From an uncultured bacterium (lineage in GTDB: Bacteria > Bacillota > Clostridia > Lachnospirales > Lachnospiraceae), in assembly GCA_905214955.1 (NCBI GenBank), contig CAJMON010000021.1, positions 1-41,950 on the forward strand: a DNA stretch of 41,950 nucleotides. Direction: 5' to 3'. The notes beneath the pieces were generated by a model. The model made no database searches, was not told the DNA's origin, and worked only from the letters and a program-made list of their open reading frames with translations. Both the position numbers and the translations under genes were made by a program. Every line of letters starts with the position of its first letter. Within the stretch, counting starts at the first letter, position 1. Of the stretch, positions 1-8,725 are shown piece after piece.

Positions 1-27
1 TATCTAGTACCCTTTTCCCGTTCTTTC

Positions 28-582
28 TTACAACATCCCAAGAAATGTCTGCAGCACTGCCGGATTTAAAATGCTTTCCGTCAAAATGCCCAACAGGTAA
101 ATGCCTGCAGCTTGTGTGATTCCAAGAAAGAAGCTTCCCTCTTTCCGCTTTCTGCCTCGTTCCCGGTACCAGCCCGTTTTCAGAATCCTGCATATAGCTG
201 CCCCGTACAGAAAAACCTGCGGAAGCAGTGCTGCCGCCGCCAAAGTCCCTCCTGCACTTCCTTCCGCTAAGATCGCGCTTCCTGCGTACATCCCAACGCA
301 CCATCCAGCCGCCATTCCGGTAAGTGCTGCCGCTTCCAGAAAAGGAGCTGCACAGCCCGCCAAAATCAAGATCAATAACAAACGCATTCTCAAAGGGAAA
401 ATCCACAGGAACCGGGTTTCCATGCTTTCTGTACTCATTCCATTTTCAAGCAGTACTGTGATTTTCGAGTGCTGTTTTAGATTCTCTGCCGGCAGAAGAT
501 TTGCCATGCCAATTCCAAGGCATATGCCAAACAGAAAGGTAACTGCCATCCCTTTCCAGAATCCCGCATCCTTATGACTCAT
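28..582 (-). CDS. SpoIIM-like integral membrane protein
   Basis: A 184-residue, very hydrophobic protein with about five membrane spans (roughly residues 12-30, 65-85, 88-110, 118-136 and 152-178). The C-terminal stretch with a Glu followed by Ser-Ile-Leu-Asn-Pro resembles the conserved end of the stage II sporulation protein M / DUF95 family. In sporulating Firmicutes, SpoIIM acts with SpoIID and SpoIIP in peptidoglycan remodelling during engulfment. Length is slightly short for SpoIIM (about 200-215). It stands alone and is separated from rny by a rho-independent terminator. The family assignment rests on topology and the C-terminal motif only, so a generic membrane protein remains possible. 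Confidence 0.6.
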   Translation of the reverse strand: MSHKDAGFWKGMAVTFLFGICLGIGMANLLPAENLKQHSKITVLLENGMSTESMETRFLWIFPLRMRLLLILILAGCAAPFLEAAALTGMAAGWCVGMYAGSAILAEGSAGGTLAAAALLPQVFLYGAAICRILKTGWYRERGRKRKEGSFFLGITQAAGIYLLGILTESILNPAVLQTFLGML

Positions 583-644
583 ATTTGGATGCTCCTGTTT
601 TTTTCATGGTTATGCAAAATCAGGGACAAATATTCGCCGGATGC

Positions 645-672
645 AAAAAGAGACTGTCGTAGGACAGCCTCT
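645..672 (-). terminator. Rho-independent terminator after rny
   Basis: A 10-bp stem (arms 649-658 and 663-672, one G-T pair) with a 4-base loop, followed on the minus strand by a T run. It lies about 40 bases past the rny stop. Confidence 0.85.
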
Positions 673-708
673 CTTGTGATTGATTTTTACGCTCAATACG
701 TGGAAAAC

Positions 709-2265
709 TTATTTTGCATAGTCAACTACTCGTGATTCCCGGATCACACTGACTTTGATCTGGCCCGGATACTCCAGTTCAGCTTCAATCTGTTTGGAAA
801 TATCTCTTGCCAGCAATACCATATCTGCGTCACTAACCTGCTCCGGTACCACCATAATTCGAATCTCTCTTCCTGCCTGAATAGCAAAAGACTTATCAAC
901 GCCTTTAAATCCGTTTGTAATATCTTCCAACTGTTTTAAACGATTTGTATATGTTTCAAGAGTTTCTCTTCTTGCACCCGGACGTGCTGCAGAAATCGTA
1001 TCAGCAGCCTGTACAATACATGCAATCAGGGACTCCGGTTCCACATCGCCATGATGGGCTTCTACTGCATTGATGACCAAACGGGACTCTTTATACTTCT
1101 TGCACAGATCTGCACCAATCTGCACATGAGAGCCTTCCATCTCATGGTCAATGGATTTTCCAATGTCATGAAGAAGTCCGGCACGTTTCGCCATACGCAC
1201 ATCCACACCAATCTCGCCTGCCAGAAGACCTGACAGCTGAGCAACCTCAATGGAATGTTTCAATGCATTCTGGCCATAACTGGTACGGAACTTCATTCTT
1301 CCTAACAGACGGATCAGTTCCGGATGGATACCATGCACGCCTACTTCCAGAGCAGCGGACTCACCTTCCTCACGGATCATGGTCTCTACTTCTTTCTGGG
1401 CTTTTTCTACCATCTCTTCAATTCTGGCCGGATGAATACGTCCATCCACAATCAGTTTCTCCAGTGCGATTCTGGCCACTTCACGACGAATCGGATCAAA
1501 TCCGGAAAGGATCACGGCTTCCGGTGTGTCATCAATAATCAGATCCACACCTGTCATTGTCTCCAGTGTACGGATATTTCGTCCTTCACGTCCGATGATG
1601 CGTCCTTTCATCTCGTCATTGGGAAGCTGTACCACGGAAATGGTACTTTCAGCCACATGATCGGCTGCGCACTTCTGAATGGCTGTGACAACGTACTCTT
1701 TTGCCTTCTTGCCAGCTTCTTCTTTTGCTCTGGCTTCCAGCTCTTTGTAGAGCTTTGCTGTGTCGTGTTTTACTTCATCCTCAACAGTTTTTAAAAGATA
1801 CTCTTTTGCTTGTTCGGAGGTTAAACCTGAGATTCTCTCCAGTTCCTGTACTCTTTCCTCGCTGAGTCTTGCGATCTCACTGCTTTTTTTCTTCAGTTCT
1901 TCTTCTTTCGCTGCCAGTCCGCTTTCTCTTCTCTCAATTGCATCCGCTTTCCGGTCGATAGCTTCTTCTTTGGAAAGAACACGCTTCTCATAGCGCTGTA
2001 ACTCTGCTCTCCGCTCTCTGGTCTCCTTCTCCACATCATTCTTGGTCTTGAGGGATTCCTCTTTCGCTTCAAGTAAAGCTTCCCGCTTCTTTGTCTCTGC
2101 AACCTTTAACGCGTCATCTATCAGCTTTCTAGCTTTTTCTTCCGCACTTCCGATCTTAGCCTCGACTGTTTTCTGATAATTGGAAACAGCAAGTCTGTAC
2201 GTAACCGGAATGGCGATAATCAGAGCAACGGCGACAGCAATAATAGCTATTACTGCACTCGGCAC
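709..2265 (-). CDS. rny: Ribonuclease Y
   Basis: A 518-residue membrane-anchored endoribonuclease that starts bulk mRNA decay. The layout is classical: one N-terminal membrane helix (about residues 4-22), a long charged coiled coil (about 30-200), a KH RNA-binding domain (GRIIGREGRNIRTLE, about residues 222-236) and an HD phosphohydrolase domain with the metal-binding HDIGK motif (about residue 366). Length matches the family (about 520). The start codon is GTG, chosen because a perfect AAGGAGGT box lies just upstream. It is transcribed alone from the promoter at 2313-2341 and ends at the terminator at 645-672. Confidence 0.97.
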   Translation of the reverse strand: MPSAVIAIIAVAVALIIAIPVTYRLAVSNYQKTVEAKIGSAEEKARKLIDDALKVAETKKREALLEAKEESLKTKNDVEKETRERRAELQRYEKRVLSKEEAIDRKADAIERRESGLAAKEEELKKKSSEIARLSEERVQELERISGLTSEQAKEYLLKTVEDEVKHDTAKLYKELEARAKEEAGKKAKEYVVTAIQKCAADHVAESTISVVQLPNDEMKGRIIGREGRNIRTLETMTGVDLIIDDTPEAVILSGFDPIRREVARIALEKLIVDGRIHPARIEEMVEKAQKEVETMIREEGESAALEVGVHGIHPELIRLLGRMKFRTSYGQNALKHSIEVAQLSGLLAGEIGVDVRMAKRAGLLHDIGKSIDHEMEGSHVQIGADLCKKYKESRLVINAVEAHHGDVEPESLIACIVQAADTISAARPGARRETLETYTNRLKQLEDITNGFKGVDKSFAIQAGREIRIMVVPEQVSDADMVLLARDISKQIEAELEYPGQIKVSVIRESRVVDYAK

Positions 2266-2312
2266 AGGAGCACCTCCTTATTTAGTTTTCATTGTACAAA
2301 TACAACAACTAA

Positions 2313-2341
2313 ATTGTACATTGAATTGTGCTAATTGTCAA
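2313..2341 (-). promoter_or_regulatory. Sigma-A promoter of rny
   Basis: On the minus strand, -35 TTGACA (2336-2341) and -10 TACAAT (2313-2318) are separated by exactly 17 bases. The rny GTG start lies about 50 bases downstream. Confidence 0.85.
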
Positions 2342-2364
2342 GTAATAGATATAATTTTATCACT

Positions 2365-2976
2365 TCACTGCCACTCATTTTCCACCTGAAATGCTCTGCG
2401 GATATCTTCTGAGCGGAACCCTTTTCTGGCCAGAAACTGCCACATTTTCTGCCGTTCCTTTGGATCTTTTGTACCAGGATCTATATGCTTTTTCTCCATC
2501 AACTGCCGGATGAGTGCCGTCTCATCTTCCTCTTCTTCGCTCTCTAATACTTCTTCCGCCAGTGTTTTGGAAATACCCCGCCGTTCCAGATCCAGCATCA
2601 GCTGTTTTCGGCTTTTGCTGGACTTTTTCTGGGAAACATAGTTTTCAGCATACCGCCTGTCATCCAGATAATGAAATCCGTAAAGCCAGCCGATGACCTC
2701 TTCAATCACTTCTTCCGGATAGGTGCCTTCTTTCAGCTTCTGGCGCATCTGGGCTTCTGTCTTATCCATGCTTTTCAGAATATACAGACTTCTGGCCTGT
2801 GCCCGCTTTAGAAGGACTTCTTTCAATATCCGCTCATACAGCTCTTCAGAAACTTCAGCATCTTCTCTGATGCCATACCTGGAAAGCTCTCCGCCATAAA
2901 GGACAAATGCAGCGTTCCCATCAAGAAAGACTTTTTCCCTTCCTTTTCCTGCCGGTTCCAGTCCTGTTACAATCAT
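2365..2976 (-). CDS. recX: Recombination regulator RecX
   Basis: A 203-residue RecX-family protein, the small modulator that binds RecA filaments and limits recombinase activity. The repeated three-helix RecX units are visible from about residue 55 onward, for example the region around SMDKTEAQMRQKL and the later DLERRGISKTLAEEVLE. Its start overlaps the recA stop by four bases (ATGA), so it is co-transcribed and probably translationally coupled to recA. It therefore shares the LexA-controlled promoter at 4088-4116. Confidence 0.93.
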   Translation of the reverse strand: MIVTGLEPAGKGREKVFLDGNAAFVLYGGELSRYGIREDAEVSEELYERILKEVLLKRAQARSLYILKSMDKTEAQMRQKLKEGTYPEEVIEEVIGWLYGFHYLDDRRYAENYVSQKKSSKSRKQLMLDLERRGISKTLAEEVLESEEEEDETALIRQLMEKKHIDPGTKDPKERQKMWQFLARKGFRSEDIRRAFQVENEWQ

Positions 2977-4046
2977 AAGTCTTCGCCAAACTCGCCGTCA
3001 TCTTCCGTAACTGTCACGGAATCTGCTTTCTCCGCGGCAGGCAGTGCGGCTCCGTTTAACCCATAATGTGCCCGTACTTTTGCTTCGATCTCATCCATAA
3101 CAGCCGGATTGTCCAAAAGGTATTTCTTAGCATTCTCCCGGCCCTGTCCGATCTTTGCGTCATTGTAGGCAAACCATGCGCCGCTCTTATTGACCACGCC
3201 GATGTTTACCGCCAAGTCTAACACATCTCCCGCCTTGGAAATTCCTTTTCCAAACATGATGTCAAACTCTGCCTCTTTAAATGGCGGAGCGATTTTGTTT
3301 TTTACTACTTTGATCCGGGTACGGTTTCCAACTACTTCGCCGCCCTGCTTCAGTGCTTCAATTCTGCGCACATCCATCCGGATAGAAGCGTAGAACTTCA
3401 GTGCACGGCCACCTGTGGTGGTCTCCGGATTTCCGAACATAACACCAATCTTTTCACGAAGCTGGTTGATAAAAATCACAATACAGTTGGACTTGCTGAT
3501 GACAGAAGTCAGTTTCCGCAATGCCTGGGACATCAATCTGGCCTGCAGTCCCACATGGCTGTCTCCCATATCTCCCTCAATCTCAGCCTTGGGAACCAGC
3601 GCTGCCACAGAGTCCACAATGATAATGTCCACTGCCCCGGAACGCACCATGGTCTCAGTGATCTCCATAGCCTGCTCTCCATTGTCCGGCTGGGAAATAT
3701 AAAGATTATCAATGTCTACGCCGATGTTCTTCGCATATACCGGGTCCAGGGCATGTTCTGCATCAATAAATCCGGCAATACCGCCTCTCTTCTGCACTTC
3801 CGCTACCATATGAAGCGCTACGGTGGTCTTACCACTGGACTCTGGTCCGTAGATCTCAACAATTCTTCCCTTAGGTACACCGCCAAGTCCCAGTGCCACA
3901 TCCAGGCTCAAAGAACCTGTGGGAACGGTCTCCACATTCATATTGGCGTCAGATTCTCCCAGCTTCATAATGGCGCCCTTTCCAAAATCCTTCTCAATCT
4001 TTCCAATCGCTGCTTCCAGCGCTTTTAAACGTTCTTCCTGTGCCAT
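2973..4046 (-). CDS. recA: DNA recombinase RecA
   Basis: A 357-residue RecA, which forms filaments on single-stranded DNA, drives homologous strand exchange and triggers LexA self-cleavage. The Walker A motif GPESSGKT lies at about residues 65-72, Walker B is in the IIIVDSVAALVP stretch, and the L1/L2 and NQLREKIGVMFGNPETTTGG regions are intact. An acidic C-terminal tail is present. AGGAG precedes the ATG. It heads a recA-recX operon behind a strong promoter with a LexA box. Confidence 0.99.
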   Translation of the reverse strand: MAQEERLKALEAAIGKIEKDFGKGAIMKLGESDANMNVETVPTGSLSLDVALGLGGVPKGRIVEIYGPESSGKTTVALHMVAEVQKRGGIAGFIDAEHALDPVYAKNIGVDIDNLYISQPDNGEQAMEITETMVRSGAVDIIIVDSVAALVPKAEIEGDMGDSHVGLQARLMSQALRKLTSVISKSNCIVIFINQLREKIGVMFGNPETTTGGRALKFYASIRMDVRRIEALKQGGEVVGNRTRIKVVKNKIAPPFKEAEFDIMFGKGISKAGDVLDLAVNIGVVNKSGAWFAYNDAKIGQGRENAKKYLLDNPAVMDEIEAKVRAHYGLNGAALPAAEKADSVTVTEDDGEFGEDL

Positions 4047-4087
4047 ATTGATCTCCTCTTCACACGAACTTCTGTTCTTTTTCTGTT

Positions 4088-4116
4088 ATCATAATACCTT
4101 TGCGGGATCTTGTCAA
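4088..4116 (-). promoter_or_regulatory. Sigma-A promoter of recA-recX
   Basis: On the minus strand, TTGACA (4111-4116) and TATGAT (4088-4093) are separated by 17 bases and lie about 45 bases ahead of the recA start. Confidence 0.9.
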
Positions 4117-4124
4117 CTGGTTTT

Positions 4125-4138
4125 CGAACAAATGTTTT
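4125..4138. promoter_or_regulatory. LexA (SOS) box upstream of recA
   Basis: CGAACAAATGTTTT matches 13 of 14 positions of the Gram-positive LexA consensus CGAACRNRYGTTYC. It lies nine bases upstream of the recA -35 box, as expected for SOS control of recA. Repression from this position is an inference. Confidence 0.82.
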
Positions 4139-4142
4139 TATT

Positions 4143-4814
4143 CTAATTTTCCTGCTTTTCTACCACTTCTCCGGCTTTCTTATAAATGCTGCCTGCCGGT
4201 ACTACTCCGCGCACTGAGGAAAGAGGATAGATATTGGTATGAGGACCGATGACTGTGCCTGGATTCAGAACGGAACCACAGCCAACTTCCACTTCATCTC
4301 CTAACATAGCGCCAAATTTTTTCAGACCGGTCTCAATCTGACCTTCTTCGCCTTTGACCACCACCAGTTTTTTGTCGGATTTTACATTGGAGGTAATGGA
4401 ACCTGCTCCCATATGGGATTTGCAGCCTAAAATAGAATCTCCCACATAGTTGTAATGAGGAACCTGTACTTTGTTAAACAGCACCACATTTTTTAACTCT
4501 GTAGAATTTCCTACCACGGCACCTTCTCCTACAATGGCATTTCCGCGAATAAATGCACAGTGGCGGACTTCTGCATTTTTTCCAATAATGACATTTTCAC
4601 CAAGAAATGCGGTGGGGGCTACTTTGGCGCTCTTTGCCACCCATACGGTTTCTCCCCGTTTTTCATATTCTTCTTCACTTAAAGTACTGCCAAGTTCTTT
4701 GATGAATGCTCCGATTTTTGGCAGCACTTCCCAGGGATATTCCGCTCCCTCAAACAGATCTGCTGCAATCGTCTCTTTTAAATTGTAAAGATTTTTGATT
4801 TTACATGTTTCCAT
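4143..4814 (-). CDS. UDP-GlcNAc pyrophosphorylase-like left-handed beta-helix protein
   Basis: A 223-residue protein whose middle and C-terminal parts are hexapeptide repeats of a left-handed beta helix (for example VAPTAFLGENVIIGKNAEVR and the VIGPHTNIYP region). This resembles the acyltransferase half of GlmU and related sugar-nucleotide enzymes. No N-terminal uridyltransferase domain is present, so it is not a full GlmU. RefSeq-style names for such proteins are UDP-N-acetylglucosamine pyrophosphorylase-related. A sugar- or sugar-nucleotide-acyltransferase role is plausible but unproven. It lies six bases after topB and is probably co-transcribed with it. Confidence 0.75.
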   Translation of the reverse strand: METCKIKNLYNLKETIAADLFEGAEYPWEVLPKIGAFIKELGSTLSEEEYEKRGETVWVAKSAKVAPTAFLGENVIIGKNAEVRHCAFIRGNAIVGEGAVVGNSTELKNVVLFNKVQVPHYNYVGDSILGCKSHMGAGSITSNVKSDKKLVVVKGEEGQIETGLKKFGAMLGDEVEVGCGSVLNPGTVIGPHTNIYPLSSVRGVVPAGSIYKKAGEVVEKQEN

Positions 4815-4820
4815 AATGAA

Positions 4821-6860
4821 CTACTCCTTTCGCGGTTTTGACCGGTAATACCCTGCGGATGCGTCAAACATTTCACGCAGTGCATAATGATGGTTATTGT
4901 TTAGGACCTGCGCCGTCCGGCTGCGTATAAAATTGTCCAGTTTTGTCATATATTCCTCTGGTGTGATGCTTCCCTCCGCCACATACGTAAGCCCTTTTTC
5001 CCAGCTTGCCGTCAGTTCCGGATTTAACAGGGAGCGGATAGAACATCCCACAACGTCAAAAATCATTTCCCCTAGCTGTGAGGGAGTAAGCACCTGTGTC
5101 TTTTTGTTCAACACAATATATTTGTTGGCAATGAGTTTTTTTAAGATCTCTGCTCTTGTGGCACTGGTACCGATGCCGCTGCCCTTGATCTGAGCCCGCA
5201 GCTCTTCGTCTTCAATGAGCTGTCCCGCATTTTCCATTGCCAGAATCATAGAACCGGAATTGTAACGCTTTGGCGGAGAGGTTTCTCCCTCCCGGATGGC
5301 AAACCCTTTTACCGGCAGCACCATTCCTTTTTTCAATCCCTGAAGTGCCTGAAACAAGCCCGGTGCATCCTGTTCTCCGGGATCTGCTGTCTCAGACTGG
5401 ACATCCTCTCCATCTTTCCCGGATTTTCCAGTTTTCTTTTCCGCTGGAATCCCGGCCACTTTCAGGTATCCAGGCTCTGCCAGCACACGGCAGCTCATAA
5501 AAAACCGCTCCGTATCCATCTTCATTACCACAGAAATTTTCTGGTAGACGGCAGGGGGATAAAAAATGCTTAAAAACCGGCGGACAATCAGCTCATAGAC
5601 TTTTCCGGCCGTTCCTTTTAAACTTCTTAAGGCGCCTAATCCTTGACCGGTAGGAATAATGGCATAGTGGTCTGTGATCTGTTTGTCGTTGGTGTAGCGG
5701 GTTTTTCCGATATTCCGATAAGTGCCTTTTTCCAGAATCTCCTGGGCAAATTCTGCTGCAAGGGGAAGCCCCGCAAGACCTCTGATGTTTTTCTGAATCT
5801 CCTTTGCCACCGCAGAAGAGAGAACTCTGGCATCGGTTCTTGGATACGTCACCAGTTTCTTCTCATACAGTTCCTGTACAATGCGCAGAGTCTCATCCGG
5901 ACTCTGCTTTAAAATTCTGGAACAATCGTTCTGCAGCTCTGCCAAGTTGTAAAGAAGGGGAGGATTTTTGTTTTCTTTTTTTCTTTCCAGCTTTTCAATC
6001 AGGGAAGTCAAAGGCGGATGCTCTGATAACACGCGGATCAGTTCCTCTGCGTCCTTCTTTTCTTTGAATCCGTTTTCTTTATAAAGCTTTGGGGAAAGAT
6101 ACCATTTGGAACCTTCCACTGCCCGGAATTCTCCCTCCAGATTCTGCCCGGAAAGTTCTACCAGATTTACCACCCGGTAAAAAGGCGTCTTTACAAACTG
6201 GCGGATTTCCCGCTCCCTGCGGACGATCATACCCAGCACACAGGTCATGACTCTTCCCACAGAAATCACCGTATACCGGGTATGCAGATAATTAGACACT
6301 GCATTCCCATACTTTAAAGACAGCAGCCTGGAAAAATTAATTCCCATCAGATAATCTTCTTTTGCCCGAAGATAGGCTGCCTCTGAAAGATTGTCATAAG
6401 CAGACAGATCCTTTGCCGTCTCAATACCCCTTAAAATCTCTTCTTCCGTCTGGGAGTCAATCCAGACCCTTTTTCTTGTCTTTCCTTTTACGCCTGCCAT
6501 CTGTTCCACCAGGCGGTAAATGTATTCTCCCTCACGCCCGGAGTCGGTACAGACATAAATGGTATCAATGTCTTTTCGATTCAGCAGTCCGCTGACAATC
6601 TGGAACTGTTTTTTTACCGATGGAATCACTTCATAGAGAAATGTATCCGGTATAAAAGGCAGGGTCTCCAGGCTCCACTTTTTATACTTCGGATCATAGA
6701 CCTCTGGGTAGCTCATGGTCACCAGATGTCCCACACACCAGGTAACCACCGTATCTTCTCCTTCCAGGTATCCATCCTTTCTGGATGTGCTTACTTTCAG
6801 TGCTTTCGCAAACTCCTGCGCAACACTGGGCTTTTCAGCAATGTAAAGTGCTTTTGCCAT
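4821..6860 (-). CDS. topB: DNA topoisomerase III
   Basis: A type IA topoisomerase of about 679 residues that resolves single-strand interlinks. It opens with the TOPRIM domain (AEKPSVAQEF near residue 7; acidic DSGREGEY region near 105). The catalytic tyrosine lies in VTYPRTD near residue 335. It ends without zinc fingers, in line with the short Firmicute TopB form. The start at 6860 is preferred over an upstream frame extension to 6902 because it gives the canonical MAKALYIAEKPS beginning and has GGAG seven bases upstream. Confidence 0.95.
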   Translation of the reverse strand: MAKALYIAEKPSVAQEFAKALKVSTSRKDGYLEGEDTVVTWCVGHLVTMSYPEVYDPKYKKWSLETLPFIPDTFLYEVIPSVKKQFQIVSGLLNRKDIDTIYVCTDSGREGEYIYRLVEQMAGVKGKTRKRVWIDSQTEEEILRGIETAKDLSAYDNLSEAAYLRAKEDYLMGINFSRLLSLKYGNAVSNYLHTRYTVISVGRVMTCVLGMIVRREREIRQFVKTPFYRVVNLVELSGQNLEGEFRAVEGSKWYLSPKLYKENGFKEKKDAEELIRVLSEHPPLTSLIEKLERKKENKNPPLLYNLAELQNDCSRILKQSPDETLRIVQELYEKKLVTYPRTDARVLSSAVAKEIQKNIRGLAGLPLAAEFAQEILEKGTYRNIGKTRYTNDKQITDHYAIIPTGQGLGALRSLKGTAGKVYELIVRRFLSIFYPPAVYQKISVVMKMDTERFFMSCRVLAEPGYLKVAGIPAEKKTGKSGKDGEDVQSETADPGEQDAPGLFQALQGLKKGMVLPVKGFAIREGETSPPKRYNSGSMILAMENAGQLIEDEELRAQIKGSGIGTSATRAEILKKLIANKYIVLNKKTQVLTPSQLGEMIFDVVGCSIRSLLNPELTASWEKGLTYVAEGSITPEEYMTKLDNFIRSRTAQVLNNNHHYALREMFDASAGYYRSKPRKE

Positions 6861-6908
6861 AATTTTCTCCATTTCACACAGTATCATCCGGCACGGCAGC
6901 ATAGCTGT

Positions 6909-7700
6909 TTAGGAAGGAATGTCCATTCTGGCTGCCGCCACGCTTCCTGCTTTGTAAAACAGCAGACCAGCAGCCAGCCACAGCGGCAGCTTCCACCACA
7001 GTACTGCCCCGCCAAGAAGGATTTCCTCCGGGCGAAATGCAGAAAAAACGGACAGATACCCTGCCGCAGACAGTCCATTGAGATCGCTTAACGCATATAG
7101 AAGGTATTCCACAATCAGAAATCCTCCTACTGCCAGTGCTGCCTTTCTGCCTTTCTTAAGAAGGAAAGAAATCATCATAAAAAATCCGCCAAGCATCAGC
7201 TGAAAACAGAACATTCCCAGATTCAGCAGAAGGTACTGGGCAATTTCCAGCTCATAACCTGCCAGTACAATGCCTCCCAAAATGCCAAGAATCCCTGTAC
7301 TTACGAACATGGCAAGAAGACTTGTTCCCATCCAGTAATCCTGGGTAAAACAGATCTTGTGCCGGTTTCCAAGAATCGATACCAATCCAGCAAAGGAACC
7401 ATCCTCCATCTTTCCTGCCGCCATGCGCACCGCTGCCACTGCTGAATAAACTGCCGGAATCATCAGAAACCAGGCACCAAACATACAGCTGCCAAGATAT
7501 CCTGTCAATGAAGCATCATTCTGGGAAATTTCTCCGGTCATTCCCGGAATCACAGAAAAAAACTGCCACAGTTTCTCTCCTGCATCGGTTCCGTAAACCG
7601 CTTCACACACCAGCATCCCTGCGGTAAGCAGCGCAGTGCAGATCAGCCACAGGCGCTTGTTTTCCCGTATCGTTTCCTGCAGAAGTCTCAGATTAAGCAT
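6909..7700 (-). CDS. ABC exporter membrane protein
   Basis: A polytopic protein of 263 residues with about six hydrophobic spans. It directly follows, and overlaps by eight bases, the ATP-binding gene at 7693-8577. That arrangement and the topology mark it as the permease of an ABC-2-like exporter. GGAGG lies ahead of the ATG at 7700, which I prefer over an upstream start at 7727 inside the ATPase gene. Substrate unknown. Confidence 0.75.
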   Translation of the reverse strand: MLNLRLLQETIRENKRLWLICTALLTAGMLVCEAVYGTDAGEKLWQFFSVIPGMTGEISQNDASLTGYLGSCMFGAWFLMIPAVYSAVAAVRMAAGKMEDGSFAGLVSILGNRHKICFTQDYWMGTSLLAMFVSTGILGILGGIVLAGYELEIAQYLLLNLGMFCFQLMLGGFFMMISFLLKKGRKAALAVGGFLIVEYLLYALSDLNGLSAAGYLSVFSAFRPEEILLGGAVLWWKLPLWLAAGLLFYKAGSVAAARMDIPS

Positions 7701-8577
7701 GGGTAGTTCCTCCGTAAAAATGTTCAAAAATATCTTCCAGGCTCTGATGCATCATCTCTAATCCTGCTGTCTGATATCTGCCAAGAAGCTGAAGCCAGGG
7801 CAGAATCTCTCCCTGCACCTGAATCACCACCTGACAGGGACCTGCCTGCTTTATCCCAGGATTCTCCCTTAAGAATCGTAAGGTCTCCATCTCTGTCTGA
7901 AAGGTCACCAGATAGGTTTTCTTTCTGGAAATCCGCATGGAGGCAGTATCATCAATGTTCACCAAAACGCCTCTTCGCATCAGGCCGATCCGGCTGCACA
8001 CCCGTTCCATATCGCTGTAATTTTCTGATGTAATGAGCATGGTCGTCCCTCTGGACTTCTCTTCCATCAAAAGGGCATCATAAGCCGCCTGAAGCATGGG
8101 ATCTAAATGTCTGTCCGGTTCATCGAGCAGCAGCACCCTTGGATTATGTACCAGGGTACAGGCAAGGGCCAGCATCTGCCGCTGTCCTTTTCGCATCCTT
8201 CCAATCCGCATATCCTGTTCAATTTCAAAATGATGCATCACCTGCAGTCCCCTCTCCAGGTTCCGGATCCCCCGAAGTCCTGCTACATACCGCAGATACT
8301 TCACGGCAGTCAAATCCTCCGGCAGATGCACGTGCTCCGGAAGGCATCCGGTAAACCGTACAATGGACTCCTGGCCTTTTCCCGGTATTTTTCCATTGAT
8401 GGAACAAATCCCCTGATCTGCACTTGAAAATCCTGCCAAAATCCCAATGAGGGTGGTCTTTCCGGCTCCTTTGGGGCCTAACAGGCCAAAGGCCTCTCCA
8501 TCCTGTATTTCAAAACTGACATCATGAATCCCCTGATGTCTTCCGTATTCCTTCGTAAGATTCTTTATCCGTATCAT
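7693..8577 (-). CDS. ABC transporter ATP-binding protein
   Basis: A 294-residue ATPase of the exporter (CcmA/drug-resistance-like) type. Walker A reads GPKGAGKT (about residues 34-41), with Lys where Asn is usual. Walker B is VLLLDEPDRHLD (about 150-161). The signature loop is degenerate: MRKGQRQ replaces LSGGQRQ. A C-terminal region of about 90 residues follows the nucleotide-binding core, as in ABC-2 exporters. It is coupled to the membrane protein downstream; together they should form a small efflux system of unknown substrate. Confidence 0.88.
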   Translation of the reverse strand: MIRIKNLTKEYGRHQGIHDVSFEIQDGEAFGLLGPKGAGKTTLIGILAGFSSADQGICSINGKIPGKGQESIVRFTGCLPEHVHLPEDLTAVKYLRYVAGLRGIRNLERGLQVMHHFEIEQDMRIGRMRKGQRQMLALACTLVHNPRVLLLDEPDRHLDPMLQAAYDALLMEEKSRGTTMLITSENYSDMERVCSRIGLMRRGVLVNIDDTASMRISRKKTYLVTFQTEMETLRFLRENPGIKQAGPCQVVIQVQGEILPWLQLLGRYQTAGLEMMHQSLEDIFEHFYGGTTHA

Positions 8578-8656
8578 GTATTTCCCGTTTCATTCCTTTG
8601 TTCTTTTCCGGTTCATTGTAAGGGATTCAGCCGGAAAATGCAAGTACCAGGTTCAC

Positions 8657-8705
8657 CAAAAAAGCACCATCCTGACAGGTCACATATTGTATCAGGATAG
8701 TGCTT
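8657..8705 (-). terminator. Rho-independent terminator after asd
   Basis: A 14-bp stem (arms 8662-8675 and 8692-8705, one G-T pair) is followed on the minus strand by a run of six T. It begins 20 bases past the asd stop. Confidence 0.9.
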
Positions 8706-8725
8706 CTCTCTATTTTTAACGGTTT

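Noticed and set aside
1760..1993. Ser/Phe-rich plus-strand frame opposite rny
   Set aside because: Antisense of the RNase Y coiled coil, whose Glu/Lys codons give Ser/Phe-rich translations on the other strand.
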